Positions 1 through 12,970 are shown, counted from the first letter of the stretch. The stretch: 64,000 nt of DNA from Tubiluchus corallicola (GCA_030141605.1 JAQGDQ010000536.1:57961-121960), one strand, 5' to 3'. Made by a program: numbers and translations. The notes: generated by a model from the letters alone, not told the origin.

Positions 1-724
1 AATTGTTTAGATGTTTGGCCAACGTGTGCAATGTCACAACTGTTACAACTTGAACATGTAAAACCCACTTCCCTGGCCTAAGAACTATTGAAAGTTACCT
101 CCTAATTGACATGTTAGTTCAGTACATACAGACACAGGATTGGGCCAATTTCTCTATAGATGCAAAAAATACCTAGCCTGAGAATAAATCAGTAATTTTT
201 AAGTGGTAGAACATGCATTAGTTAATTTTTAACTTTTTTTAACTTTGGAAATCCACGTTAAACAACATTACCAACATTGGCCTGCTTCGATACCACGTGA
301 CTGGTACGATGCTGAATTTGTAAACAGTGCTACACAGTGAAATGTGATATGTGGTAACCAAATACAAAAGCTGCCATAACTAAGAAACGAATTTTGTTCG
401 TGTCGTCTAACGAGTAAAATGCACAAAATTCCAAACTTTCTTTGCAAAATAACACCGTCACATACAATCTAGAAACGGTTCCAATTTAAAACTTGTGAGA
501 GGTCAAAGGTGACCTCCATTACACTATCAATGCATTCCAGCACTCACATTGTTTGTATGCGAGACGCAATATAAACTTCTGTCAGCTACCAATAATAATA
601 GCGCTTTGCCAGTTATATTTTTATTTTAATGCACTACTGCATGGGGTATTCCATTTATCATACCCTAGGTGCACTTGATGGGCCAAGAATAAGATTTATT
701 TTTATTTTGTTAAATTGATTACAG
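1..724. other. presumed sulfotransferase intron; nothing coding seen
   Basis: AT-rich sequence with stops in all frames and no recognisable exon. It lies upstream of a splice acceptor at 722-724, so it is most likely intron of the sulfotransferase gene whose earlier exons would lie before the window. Confidence 0.5.
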
Positions 725-962
725 AATCGAGATGAATGTATTCGCAAAGTTGCAGCTTTTCTGAATGTGGATTTAACAGAAAAAGAGTTAAAAATCATAA
801 GTGAAGAAAGCAGCTTTGAAGGAGCGAAGAAAATGATGGACGAGTTTGGAAAAGATGTCATGCTTAAAAACATGTATAAATGCAAGCATGGAACCAGTCG
901 ATTCACTGATGAAGAAATTGAAGATCATTATGATTTTGATGTTTCACATTTTATAAGAAAAG
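725..962 (+). CDS. cytosolic sulfotransferase, penultimate exon
   Basis: Encodes about 79 residues of a sulfotransferase (SULT-type, PAPS-dependent transfer of sulfate to small acceptors in the cytosol). The exon starts after a TTACAG acceptor with NRDECIRKVAAFLNV and runs through KHGTSRFTDEE to DVSHFIRK. It stops at a GT donor (gtaaca) after the first base of a Gly codon. That base joins the next exon to give [13 protein letters not shown], the family's C-terminal PAPS-binding motif. Phase is 0 at the start and 1 at the end. Earlier exons, with the N-terminal P-loop and catalytic His, are outside the window. I see no frame break. The exact SULT subfamily and substrate cannot be told from this end alone. 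Confidence 0.88.
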
Positions 963-2380
<1,418 letters not shown>

Positions 2381-2431
2381 AACAAACCACCATCAAGTTG
2401 AAGATCTTTAGCCTATTTGCTAGTTTTTACA

Positions 2432-2437
2432 AATAAA
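2432..2437 (+). terminator. poly(A) signal of sulfotransferase
   Basis: A canonical AATAAA lies 52 bases after the TAG stop, in the expected place for the mRNA 3' end. Confidence 0.65.
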
Positions 2438-2756
2438 GCTCTAAGTAAATTAGAATATGCAGTAGCTTTGCGCCTCACAGTATTATTAAATAGGCGTTTG
2501 CTAGTTGTGATTAAGGCTTAACTAGTTCGCTAATTAACAGAAAAATTAGGCTACGCAGTACTGATTCGTAATTACTAATAATATTGAATAATATTCAGTA
2601 ATAATAAATCACAATAATTAGATGATTTACCGTTAATTATTTAGTGAAGCAGTTTAAATTGAAACTTTATTGCGTTCATTTTGCACCCAATCATAATAAG
2701 CTTTTCTATAACCACGTAATATCGTATTATATAATTACATTATATATGTGCATACA

Positions 2757-2850
2757 TAGCTTCATGTCTTCATGTCAACATAGCTTCATGTCTTCATGTC
2801 AACATAGCTTCATGTTTTCATGTCAACATAGCTTTAGGTCAACATGGCTT
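2757..2850 (+). repeat. short tandem repeat, 24-bp unit
   Basis: Four imperfect copies of a unit around agcttcatgtcttcatg. The rest of 2381-3190 is AT-rich with no recognised feature. Confidence 0.7.
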
Positions 2851-3199
2851 CATGTCATAGGCAGGCAAAAGCAGGTGTCAAAATGCAGAAAGATCTAATA
2901 TCTACAAGGTAAGGATTTAATGAATTGAAAAAATGTACTTAAGCTAGGCTGACATAAACTAGCATGTTCATTTTACATGTTAGTTGTTATTGTGACGGGG
3001 CTTTTACTGTTGCAAGGCGTGAAAATGTAATTGAACTTGTGATAATTAAGCAGATAGATATTTCACTTTAGTTTAGCTATATGTATACTAGCTTTATATT
3101 TTTATGTTGTTAATGCTTGGTTTGTTGCTCCTAGTCAAAAATTACAAAAAAATAAAGGAATATGTGCACTTTTTGTATTGATTTGAATTACTGTTTTAG

Positions 3200-3513
3200 T
3201 GAAAATAAACAACTGCATGCTAGCCACAGCGAGCAATGCCAGCACAACAATGCGAATGACTTCACTTCAAGCAAAACTCAAACCTCTAAAAACTGTAACA
3301 ATTATACTAGTTATGTATTTCATATGCTATACGCCAAGCCTGGTTGCACTTCTGACGTTAAACATTAGTGGTGAAATCAAGATGGTTAACGCAAGCAATT
3401 ATTACTGGTATATTCTGCCAGCGTATGTCAATTCATTGGCCAATGTGTTTGTTTACGTAGCAAAATTAGACGAGTTCAGAAACGAAATAAAAAAGATGGT
3501 TACATTTCATTAA
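3200..3513 (+). pseudogene. class A GPCR fragment, TM6 to helix 8
   Basis: After a ttttag acceptor-like site, one open frame of about 104 residues shows the end of a rhodopsin-class receptor. It has a basic loop (LQAKLKPLK) and TM6 with FICYTP, a variant of the CWxP toggle motif. A short extracellular loop follows (NISGEIKMVNASNYYW). TM7 has NSLANVFVY, a variant of NPxxY with Val for Pro, and helix 8 is KLDEFRNEIKK. The stop is TAA at 3511-3513. No TM1-TM5 sequence lies between the sulfotransferase end and this block, so it is either the last exon of a gene with distant upstream exons or a relic. The ligand cannot be inferred. Confidence 0.6.
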
Positions 3514-3789
3514 CGAATCAGTCAATTTTATTCACATAAAAAGATTAGAATGGTTGATGTACTGTTATAAATTTGCAGGCTGCTTTTATGTGAACAGAGA
3601 CGGAAACGTGATAAATACCGCTACACTAGCGTATTAGTGCATCACAAACGTACCTGCTTATGAACAAAACGGTACTTAACCTGATTGTTTCTGCATACAT
3701 AGTGCACAAAAGGGAAGTAAATATGACATAAAAGTAGGAAAGGCTCTTTTATGGGACAATCATGTGGTCTTATGTCATAATTGATTTAC

Positions 3790-4740
3790 TAGTTGATGGA
3801 GTGAATGACTTACTGACCTGATGGTAGACTGGACTTCTCATTGAAAATGGCTTTGCTGGCTAACTGTCATGGTGAGTGACAAGTCGACTGACTCATTCGC
3901 TAATCCATTAAATGTCTTTAGTCCTTAGCTCTTGTATTTGGTTGAATGACTGACTGACAGAATAGCAACTCCATCTGAGCATGACAAATTTACTGGCAAT
4001 CTAACTGACTGACCGACTAACTTACTGACTGAGTGACTGACAGACTAATTAATTGAGGGACTGATTGACTAACTAAACTACTGACTGACTGATGGACTAA
4101 ATTACTGATCGAATGACTGACTAACTGACTTAATGATATGCAAAATTACTGACTGACTGACTAACTTACTCACATACTGACCGACTTACTAAATTATTGA
4201 GTGACTAGTTGACTGACTGACTGACTGACTGGCTAATTCACTCACTCACACTCACTGACCAACTGACTTATTAAATTTTGACTGACTGACCTCCTGGCTG
4301 ACAGACTGACTGACCGACTGACTTACTGGCTAACTGAGTAACTGGTTGACTGACTGACCGACTGACTTACTAAATTACTGACTGACTGACTGACTGCCTC
4401 ATTGACTCATTTACTGACTGACTGACTTGCTCACTGACTAACTGATCGACTGACTGATGACCGCCTGACTAAGTGACCAACTAACTGACTGACTAAATGC
4501 AACCCAATTTTGACCATTACTAACTTAATGGCCTGTGAGTTAGTCAAGGTTAACGTGAGTTAGTCACTCGATCAGTCAGTCAGGCTACAAAATATGAGAC
4601 CTAATAAGCCAGATGTTTAATTGATTAGGTAGCCAGTCAGTGTGTCGTTCACTTACCAAGTCAGTTAGTCAGTCAGCTGGTAAGTCACCTTCAACGAGTG
4701 AGACAGTCTATTGGCAGTCAGTAAGTCCATCAGCTAGTCA
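3790..4740. repeat. degenerate GACT array that flips to AGTC
   Basis: Nearly 1 kb of imperfect 4-bp repeat. On the plus strand it reads mostly gact/tgac up to about 4500, then switches to agtc/gtca from about 4555 to 4730. The two halves are reverse complements in register, so the block is a long imperfect inverted repeat. No ORF of interest. Confidence 0.85.
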
Positions 4741-4997
4741 ATGTGTGTATATATGTTACTAGCTACTTGTTTATTTAATTGTACGTAAATTTGCTTATAA
4801 ATGCTCATAAAATGTGCATACATGTGTACGTCTGAAAATAACATTTAATAATTTTTTATATTTTCCTTTATTAAATATTTGTTGCTTTAGTTTCTGACTA
4901 ATAAACAAGGATAATAGCATAATGACAGCAACCGTTAGTATATGTTATGGAATCGAATTAAAGAAATCCAGCTAATTACCAAAACAGTTACAGATAA

Positions 4998-5697
4998 TGA
5001 GCAAGCAATGATTTGCAAGAATGTTGAACGTATAACTACAAACCAACCAGACATCAACATGACAATGACAGAGATACATGCAGCAAAACTGCACTTCCAT
5101 ATTGTGTTTAAGCAATGATTTGCAAGAATGTTGAACGTATAACTACAAACCAAGCAGTCATCAACATGACAATGACAGAGATACATGCAGCAAAACTGCA
5201 CTTCCATATTGTGTTTAAGCAATGATTGGCAAGAATGTTGAACGTATAACTACAAACCAAGCAGTCATTAACATGACAATGACAAAGATGCATGCAGCAA
5301 AACTGCACTTCCATAATGTGTTTAAGCAATGATTTGCAAGAATGTTGAACGTATAACTACAAACCAACCAGACATCAACATGACAATGACAGAGATACAT
5401 GCAGCAAAACTGCACTTCCATATTGTGTTTAAGCAATGATTTGCAAGAATGTTGAACGTATAACTACAAACCAAGCAGTCATTAACATGACAATGACAAA
5501 GATGCATGCAGCAAAACTGCACTTCCATAATGTGTTTAAGCAATGATTTGCAAGAATGTTGAACGTATAACTACAAACCAAGCAGTCATCAACATGACAA
5601 TGACAGAGATACATGCAGCAAAACTGCACTTCCATAATGTGTTTAAGCAATGATTTGCAAGAATGTTGAACGTATAACTACAAACCAAGCAGTCATC
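4998..5697. repeat. 107-bp tandem repeat, about 6.5 copies
   Basis: Units begin near gcaatgatttgcaagaatg and recur every 107 bases. Two sub-variants tend to alternate (cagagatacatg versus caaagatgcatg). Open frames on the minus strand are by-products of the repeat and not genes. 5698-6225 is AT-rich with nothing recognised. Confidence 0.95.
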
Positions 5698-6229
5698 ATA
5701 AAAAACGCCCGTACTTTCATTCATTAGTCCATTCATTCAATCAACCATCTGCTTATTCAATTAACAATTATTTTACCTATTTGCTGAAAACCATTGTCAG
5801 GCCATAGATGTATCTTAATGCAACTTAAAAGGATTTTCCTTGAATCTTTACTAACTGTATAAATTGCACATATGTATTCACAAAAAATGAGGAATTAAAA
5901 CTACTAACTTATTTTTAAAAACCCCTGTTATATTAGTTACAGGTTTCTTGCCACACATACTCTAAAAACCTTAGTCTAGAGCCCCATATATGAAACGTCT
6001 CATATTTCTCAAACGTTTCGAGAAAATCGATGGCTGATGGTTCAAATCTCACACTAAGTCTTTTTTATAATTTAAGAATTATCATTGTATTTCGACGAAG
6101 CTATACATTTTTTTGCTTTTTTCTATGCCATGTTTTCTGTCGTGTGTTGTAGTAGTTTTTTGTAGAAATGTTTTGTTAAAAAATACGCATTGTTCTTGTT
6201 ACAGCGCTGAAAAGAGTCAACAACTGCTC

Positions 6230-6400
6230 ATTTGCGCCATGTGCGTCACATGGATAACATCCTTAGCCCTAGTGCTAACTCGTCCACTTTCCGTCTGGGC
6301 GGTCGCGGGTTCGATACAGCGGCGGGGTCATATCAAAAGCTTTAAAAATGGTACCTGCTGGCGCATGTTATTTAGGGCAAAACTGGGGTAATAATAGCTT
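6230..6400 (+). mobile_element. tRNA-derived SINE
   Basis: A Pol III A-box-like TAGCCCTAGTG at 6264-6274 and a B box GGTTCGATAC at 6308-6317 are 44 bases apart start to start, the spacing of a tRNA gene. The intervening sequence does not fold as a clean tRNA, so it reads as a SINE head. The body beyond about 6350 is not identifiable. Confidence 0.55.
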
Positions 6401-6544
6401 CTGTTATGTAGTTGTAGATTGTTATTTACAGTCAGTCCAAAAGCTCTTTGGACCTTATGTTAATTGTTCATCCAAAACACCTAAATAAAGTTTTTTGGTA
6501 AGGCTTTCGTATTTTTCTGCGAGAAAATTGTCCTTCATAATTTT

Positions 6545-7672
6545 ACATTTTAGGAAACTAACAATTTAGTTCAATCACAAAAGGGACATGAAACCACGTG
6601 ACAATAGATGACAGTGTCAGTTTAAAGAATCATTTTTTAAAGCTAACAGTTTAGTTCAATCACAACAGGGACATGAAACCGCGTGACAATAGATGACAAT
6701 GTCAATTCAAAGAGTCGTTTTTTAAAACTAGCAATTTAGTCCTATCACAACTAGAACATGAAACCACGTGACAAACGATGAGAATGTGAGTTCAAAAAGT
6801 CATTTTTTAAAACTAACAATTTAGTTCAATCACAATAGGGACATGAAACCACGTGACAATAGACGACAGTGTCAGTTCAAAAAGTCATTTTTAAAACTAA
6901 CACAATTTAGTTCAATCACAATAGGGACATGAAACCACGTGACGATAGATGACAGTGTCAGTTCAAAAAGTCATTTTTTAAAACTAACAATTTAGTTCAA
7001 TCACAATAGGGACATGAAACCACGCGACAATAGACGACAGTGTCAGTTCAAAAAGTCATTTTTTAAAACTAACACAATTTAGTTCAATCACAATAGGGAC
7101 ATGAAACCACGTGACAATAGATGACAGTGTCAGTTCAAAAAGTCATTTTTTAAAACTAACAATTTAGTTCAATCACAATAGAGACATGAAACCACGTGAC
7201 AATAGACGACAGTGTCAGTTCAAAAAGTCATTTTTTAAAACTAACAATTTAGTTCAATCACAATAGGGACATGAAACCACGTGACAATAGACGACAGTGT
7301 CAGTTCAAAAAGTCATTTTTTAAAACTAACACAATTTAGTTCAATCACAATAGGGACATGAAACCACGTGACAATAGATGACAGTGTCAGTTCAAAGAGT
7401 CATTTTTTAAAACTAACACAATTTAGTTCAATCGCAATAGAGACATGAAACCACGTGACAATAGATGACAGTGTCAGTTCAAAGAGTCATTTTTTTAAAT
7501 CTAACAATTTAGTTCAATTACAATAGGGACATGAAACCACGTGACAATAGATGACAGTGTCAGTTCAAAAAGCCATTTTTTAAAACTAACACAATTTAGT
7601 TCAATCACAACAGGGACATGAAACCACGTGACAATAGATGACTGTGTCAGTTCAAAAAGTCATTTTTTGTTG
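6545..7672. repeat. 86-88-bp minisatellite, about 13 copies, each with CACGTG
   Basis: Units share aatttagttcaatcaca, gacatgaaaccacgtgaca and a near-palindrome tgacagtgtca, ending in a T/A-rich stretch. Length varies by a 2-base insertion (aacaCAattt). Almost every copy keeps the E-box CACGTG. A single related CCACGTGA sits just outside, at about 7691. 7700-8115 holds nothing recognised. Confidence 0.95.
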
Positions 7673-8117
7673 ATGAAAAGGTTCATTAGACACCACGTGA
7701 CTAGAGTAGCCAATCACAATAAAAATCAGCATAGTCAAGATAAACAAAAAAACATCTAAAAATGGAATACAACAATGGAGTTACACAAGATACTGAACTA
7801 AATTCATTGCAGAAACAAGACCTAGACCTACACAATATAAAGTAGTTTTATAAGGAATCAAAAGCCATAGTAAGTATAACAAATGTAAAATTAATGATTA
7901 GTTAACATATTATACTGATTGCTAAGAAGGCTCGACCTTCTTGAAGTGAAGAGAAATACAAATAATACTGAACGTATTGAAATTTGAAACTTTATTTTCC
8001 TTAAAGCAAAACCGGACCCAGTCTTTAACTGTAGGTCAAAACAATCGACTCTTTAAAATATAGAAAGGGAACTCACTATTTTTTCCAAAAAGATTTACGT
8101 GAAAGAATTATTACCAC

Positions 8118-8500
8118 ACAAACACAGTTTTACGTTCGCGCCACTAGTTCTTCGCTGTTACATGCATTTCACCCTTCGCTAATAAGACGGGCATTAGCTC
8201 TTGCATTTCGAAAACGCATTGCACAAAAAACAGGTGCTGTACCTCTCAGTTCAGATGTGTTAGTTTGCGACGAACTACACACGTTCGACAGTTCATACGT
8301 GAGCAAAGGGGTAAATTTGAAATTTGCATTTTTATTTTAAAACTTGCCTAGTTTTAGTACAACACACTGAATATCTTACAGTAGCACTGTACTTCAATTT
8401 TCGCTTTCGCAAACATGCGCAAAACGCTCATGGAATGTCTTTGCTGATGGAAATTATGTTCAGTTGTGATGTCACCAATAGTTGGGCTCGCCCGTCGTTA
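8118..8500 (+). mobile_element. dispersed repeat copy (pair with 45218-45600)
   Basis: Matches in several long blocks the reverse complement of 45218-45600: the cgcgccacta and ttcttcgctgttacatgcat block, the ggtgctgtacctctca block, and the cttcaattttcgctttcgc block. An open frame through it is incidental. The class is unknown; no clear terminal repeats were found. Confidence 0.75.
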
Positions 8501-8846
8501 ATTAAGTTTTTAATCTATTATTTAATTATCAGAAGCGGTTTTCCAGTATCAATTGTGTTAAAATGTATACTTTTTATCGGACTTGAAAATGGGGTAGTAT
8601 ATGAAAAATCATCCTGTTTTCCTTCAAGTTATCAATTCAAACCTAAATTACACCGAGAAATTAGTAAATAACGTCGACAGATAATAATATGAAACACTGC
8701 AAGTATGTAACTAAAACCATTATAAATATTATCTGAACACATTTTTTTACAAAACACTGATATATAATATAAAAATTTACAAGGAATACAGCATAATTGT
8801 CGAAAATCATGATAACTGCACCTATTCTCTAATGTCCCTTGTCGTC

Positions 8847-8863
8847 TAGCGCCATCTACTGCA
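8847..8863 (-). promoter_or_regulatory. CTCF-like site 1
   Basis: On the minus strand the sequence reads GCAGTAGATGGCGC. It matches the CTCF core consensus (CCASYAGRKGGCR) except for the first base. It lies about 95 bases beyond the aminopeptidase stop codon, in the same orientation as a second site 80 bases away. Confidence 0.4.
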
Positions 8864-8924
8864 AATAAATGAACGTTTGTAGCGTCACATTGTTCTAGCT
8901 AAATAGATTACATTTGTACACTGT

Positions 8925-8937
8925 CGCCATCTAGTGG
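8925..8937 (-). promoter_or_regulatory. CTCF-like site 2
   Basis: On the minus strand the sequence is CCACTAGATGGCG, an exact match to the CTCF core consensus. It lies 20 bases past the aminopeptidase stop codon. A match of this kind can arise by chance or be carried by a transposon, so function is inferred only. Confidence 0.45.
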
Positions 8938-8956
8938 AGGAGAAAGAACTAAGAAA

Positions 8957-9103
8957 TTATCGTATTTTTTCAGCAAACCATTTTCCTATTGTGGCTTCGT
9001 TTTCTGATAACCAGTTAACATTCGCTCGAGTTTTTTCAATGGCTTGCTTCCATCTCTGTTCACTGCCACCAAGATCTCCCAGTGAATTCACAAAGTCTTC
9101 CAG
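8957..9103 (-). CDS. aminopeptidase exon, C-terminal (last)
   Basis: Acceptor ctttag, phase 0. It encodes LEDFVNSLGDLGGSEQRWKQ followed by NVNWLSENEATIGKWFAEKIR and a TAA stop (8957-8959). This is the usual end of the helical C-terminal domain of M1 aminopeptidases, with the family's NxxW(L/V)xxN pattern. Confidence 0.93.
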   Translation of the reverse strand: MEDFVNSLGDLGGSEQRWKQAIEKTRANVNWLSENEATIGKWFAEKIR

Positions 9104-9179
9104 CTAAAGAATTAAACAAAATTAAATTAAATGCAACTAGAGAAGAGGTTTATAGGGCCGTTCATAGGACCACACGTAA

Positions 9180-9655
9180 TTAAAGCACAAGAAAGCCCTC
9201 CACTTACTTAAAGCTAAAAAAATTCGTCTTGAAATTTTATACCACTTAGGTACTGTTTTTTGCATGCTGGGCTTGCGTTGGCAGTCACGCTGTATAAAAC
9301 ATGTAAATTTAAACTCCCGCGATGACCGTTAGACGCAGCCATTTTGATGGTAGGTCGTTTGAAACAAGTTTAGATAACATCGTGTAAAGTTTGAAAAAAT
9401 AACTAGAGCATTCGTAGCGCACATGTTGCTGAGTAAAATTTTAAATTACTGTATCTTGTCAATAAGATTAAAAATACGTTTTTGGTTAGTGAGTGGTGCA
9501 CCCTGAAGGGGGAGTCAGCGACATTTTACCAATTGATAAAAACATTTTAAATAATCAAAAATTTTCATTTCTAGTTTCCTAAGTCTTTTAAGCAAGTAAG
9601 CGAAAAGCTAAGTAACGAGTTTTGCATGGAAAGTTTCTTGGGACATAAGTGACAT
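9180..9655. mobile_element. T2-like MITE family 1, copy a (3'-truncated)
   Basis: Begins at a TTAA with AGCACAAGAAA and shares the body of the copies at 38485, 44100 and 49606 (for example cccgcgatgaccgttagacg). Similarity fades before the right terminus. It sits in the last intron of the aminopeptidase gene. Confidence 0.8.
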
Positions 9656-10019
9656 CTCTTCCGGTACACTAATGAACTTTTAATGTCTTGCACAAGCGCT
9701 GCATCGGTCAAGCACCTATATAGCGATGTACTATTTAGTATATCTGTGGGACATCATTACCCTAGTAATATTAACACCATCCTATATGTAAAGAAGCTAG
9801 CTGAAATGCCAGTTATAGTGTGAATATGATGAACAAGCTAGATGAGTCAATATTAAATAATGGTTTTCTTACTCTTTACATTATTCTTCCATTTTTGATT
9901 GTAATTCATTAATTATTAATTTCGTGAATAATTGTTAATTTTAAAAATAAAACGTAACACTTGGCGTTGCTTAAGTTCAGTCGGCAGGCACAAACTATTA
10001 GTTTAGTTTAAATGTAATT

Positions 10020-10580
<561 letters not shown>

Positions 10581-11824
10581 CTTTACACACTCTTTACAAA
10601 AACGTTTACAGTAAGAATGCAGTGAACTATTCAGCAATTCATCTCAAATTTGCTCACTTTAACATGCATTATTTACTTAAAGCAAAATCGAATCCAATCT
10701 TAAATTGTAGGTCAAAATAATCTACTCCTTAAAATATTGAAAGGAAACAAACTATGGAGAAAATATCCCTATTACTAATAAAATACTTACATTTAATTTT
10801 TACCTAGTTAGTGGCCTGCAACGGCCTGAACTCACAGCTAAAATTTCTCCAGGGAGGGGAACGTAGCTGCCACGAAAACGCCACTTACTTTCAGTTCGTC
10901 AAACATGCCGAGAACCGTGTGCAAAACTTAATTAAATTCCAAAGAGAAACAAGCCAGCAAATTTTTACGTACATTGTTTATTAATAAACGTAACAAACCG
11001 AGTACAATGGTAAAAGGAATGTATTCCAAATTGATGATTAAAGATGAAATTATTGCCTCAGCCAGAAGCCAGGTTAGTTACGCAGCATCACGCTGTGATC
11101 AGCTGATATTTGACCTACCTAAGAGGACATGTCATAATTATTGATCTGATGACGTAGCTTCTGTGCGCGGAGATTCCATGCGCATCAAGAGATTAAACAA
11201 AATAATTGCAGCCGGCAACTCAAAGAGATTAGGGAGATGACCTGGTGACTGAGGGGGGGGGTCTAGTCTGTGTCCATCGCTATTTGTACTTATATTTAAT
11301 AAATGTGCAATTTTGTAAATAAAGCCTTGTTAGTTTGCCATGCCCTTTCGGCTGTTTCACAAAGCAACACGTCACGATCCACACATCTACAGCAGCATTA
11401 AACAGCAACTATAAACTATTACTAAACTCACATTTCTTTACTACAAGTGGGTCTGGTTAGCATAATTATAACAAAATTGTTAACTTTACCAACGCAGCCC
11501 AGTCCGGACGTGCTAACATTTCCACTATCACGACAACTTTGTGTTAGTATAACAACGGCAATAAAGAAATATGTAATATTTCTTTTGTAATTAAAAATAT
11601 TTACTACGCCGTTCATTACACGTAACTGTGATTACCCATACTGTTTTGTAATGACGCACTTTTGTAATTAAAATTTGCAAAAATTACAATATGTATAATG
11701 TAGGTATTGTAATAGATTATATATGATACATGTGTATATATATTGTGTTTTTGTTAATTTTAATTATAAAAGTGTGTAATTACAAAAGAGTATCGAAGAC
11801 GGTAAAAAATTTTAATTACAACTA

Positions 11825-11870
<46 letters not shown>

Positions 11871-11921
11871 AGAGGGGGGAGGGAGAAAGAGAGGGAGGGA
11901 CTGAGCAGGGAAAGAAACACA
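10581..11921. repeat. intronic DNA with (GA)n at 11826-11900
   Basis: Mostly AT-rich intron of the aminopeptidase gene. A (GA)n/(G)n-rich purine tract at 11826-11900 lies just past the fucosyltransferase stop codon. No other coding sequence was seen. Confidence 0.6.
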
Positions 11922-12935
11922 TTAAGGTAATGCAAGTGGAGGATAAGGAGAATGAACAGGGAACACAGTTACAAAACTTTGACGTAGCAAATGTATAAAA
12001 TGCGGTTGTTTTGGTGAATCAAAATCTGCAGCATTGATTACTGAATGTGGGGGACTTTGAATCGTGTAATTTGCACTGCCTCTCACCACAGGAATTACAT
12101 CACTTTCTTTTAGTCTGCTAAACAACTTCTCTGTAACGTAGTCACGACAGAAAGAGTTTTCAAACGACAAGTAAAACTTGTAATCTCGTTTTAGTATGAA
12201 ATTGCAATAAGATTCGTTTTTCGCACATGTTAGGTTTCCGCATTTTCCATATATGTCAACAGAGATGTATTTCTGTAAATGTTTAGCGTACTCCATACGA
12301 CCAGTATAATCGGTGTCGCAGTTGCTTACAAACCAAGCCACTAGTTTTTTCTTTCCTTTAGCGTAATTTTTGACAATCTTATCACGGGGTGGAGGACGTA
12401 GAACAACTTCTCCATGCACGCGAGGAATATCAGAATCGAGACGGTAAGTCATTGTCCAGTTAAAAAAGTTATTCAAGTGTGATAAATTCGGATTTTTTCC
12501 AAACGGGCGGACCATTCTGATTGGCGTTTCGAGTAAAAAGAAAATCCATCTTTGTCCAAGTGGCCGGTAAACTGGGAATTCAGCAATAGGACTTGATGAT
12601 CTACTTCTCATGTGTACAATAACCGCATGGCTTTCATTCAAGCGAGATCTGTCATTTGTTGTCTCACAATTTCTGCCCAGTTTGTGGCAGATTTCGAAAG
12701 GCTTAATTCCTTTTCCAAAGCCAAAAAAATAAAGATCGTGGAACTTATTCCATAATAAAATTAGTTTCCGCTTGGGCAAAATCGTTGATTGATCAGCACT
12801 AGTGGTATTATAGCTTTTAACTATTTCTGAGTTTATGTCAAGCCTTCTCTGTTTCATTAATTGATTATTCGCATCCTTTAACACAAACAACAACACTACT
12901 GTCAAAATGGCCACAAATATTTTTATCTTAGTCAT
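11922..12935 (-). CDS. alpha-1,3-fucosyltransferase (GT10), nested in an intron
   Basis: An uninterrupted 337-codon frame. Residues 6-19 (FVAILTVVLLFVL region) form a short signal-anchor after a basic start, as in Golgi type II glycosyltransferases. The catalytic part holds the GT10 blocks: HDLYFFG, LLETP, FNWTMTYRLDSDI, KLVAWFVSNC, YGKCGN, then YKFYLSFENSFCRDYVTEKL, VIPVVRGSANY and INAADFDSPKQ. These enzymes move fucose from GDP-fucose to GlcNAc on glycans in the Golgi. The protein then leaves the family pattern: the usual Y-x-x-YFxWK tail is replaced by PHFIHLLRQSFVTVFPVHSP and a stop. The C-terminus may therefore be truncated or continue in an unrecognised exon. It lies in the aminopeptidase's last intron on the same strand, which suggests retroposition or a nested gene with its own promoter. 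Confidence 0.88.
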   Translation of the reverse strand: MTKIKIFVAILTVVLLFVLKDANNQLMKQRRLDINSEIVKSYNTTSADQSTILPKRKLILLWNKFHDLYFFGFGKGIKPFEICHKLGRNCETTNDRSRLNESHAVIVHMRSRSSSPIAEFPVYRPLGQRWIFFLLETPIRMVRPFGKNPNLSHLNNFFNWTMTYRLDSDIPRVHGEVVLRPPPRDKIVKNYAKGKKKLVAWFVSNCDTDYTGRMEYAKHLQKYISVDIYGKCGNLTCAKNESYCNFILKRDYKFYLSFENSFCRDYVTEKLFSRLKESDVIPVVRGSANYTIQSPPHSVINAADFDSPKQPHFIHLLRQSFVTVFPVHSPYPPLALP

Positions 12936-12970
12936 TTTTTTCTTCCAGAGAAACGTTTACCCATGCACAT
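12932..12970 (-). promoter_or_regulatory. upstream ORF overlapping the fucosyltransferase start
   Basis: A 12-codon upstream ORF (MCMGKRFSGRKK) ends with a TGA that overlaps the main ATG as ATGA. If transcribed, ribosomes would have to re-initiate or leaky-scan, which would lower translation of the fucosyltransferase. Confidence 0.45.

Noticed and set aside
4935-5736. Series of 66-95-codon minus frames with conserved start
   Set aside because: The 107-bp repeat period makes overlapping frames every unit; no protein features apart from the repetition.
6545-7672. CRISPR-like array
   Set aside because: The whole 86-88-bp unit is repeated; there are no unique spacers, and the genome is animal.
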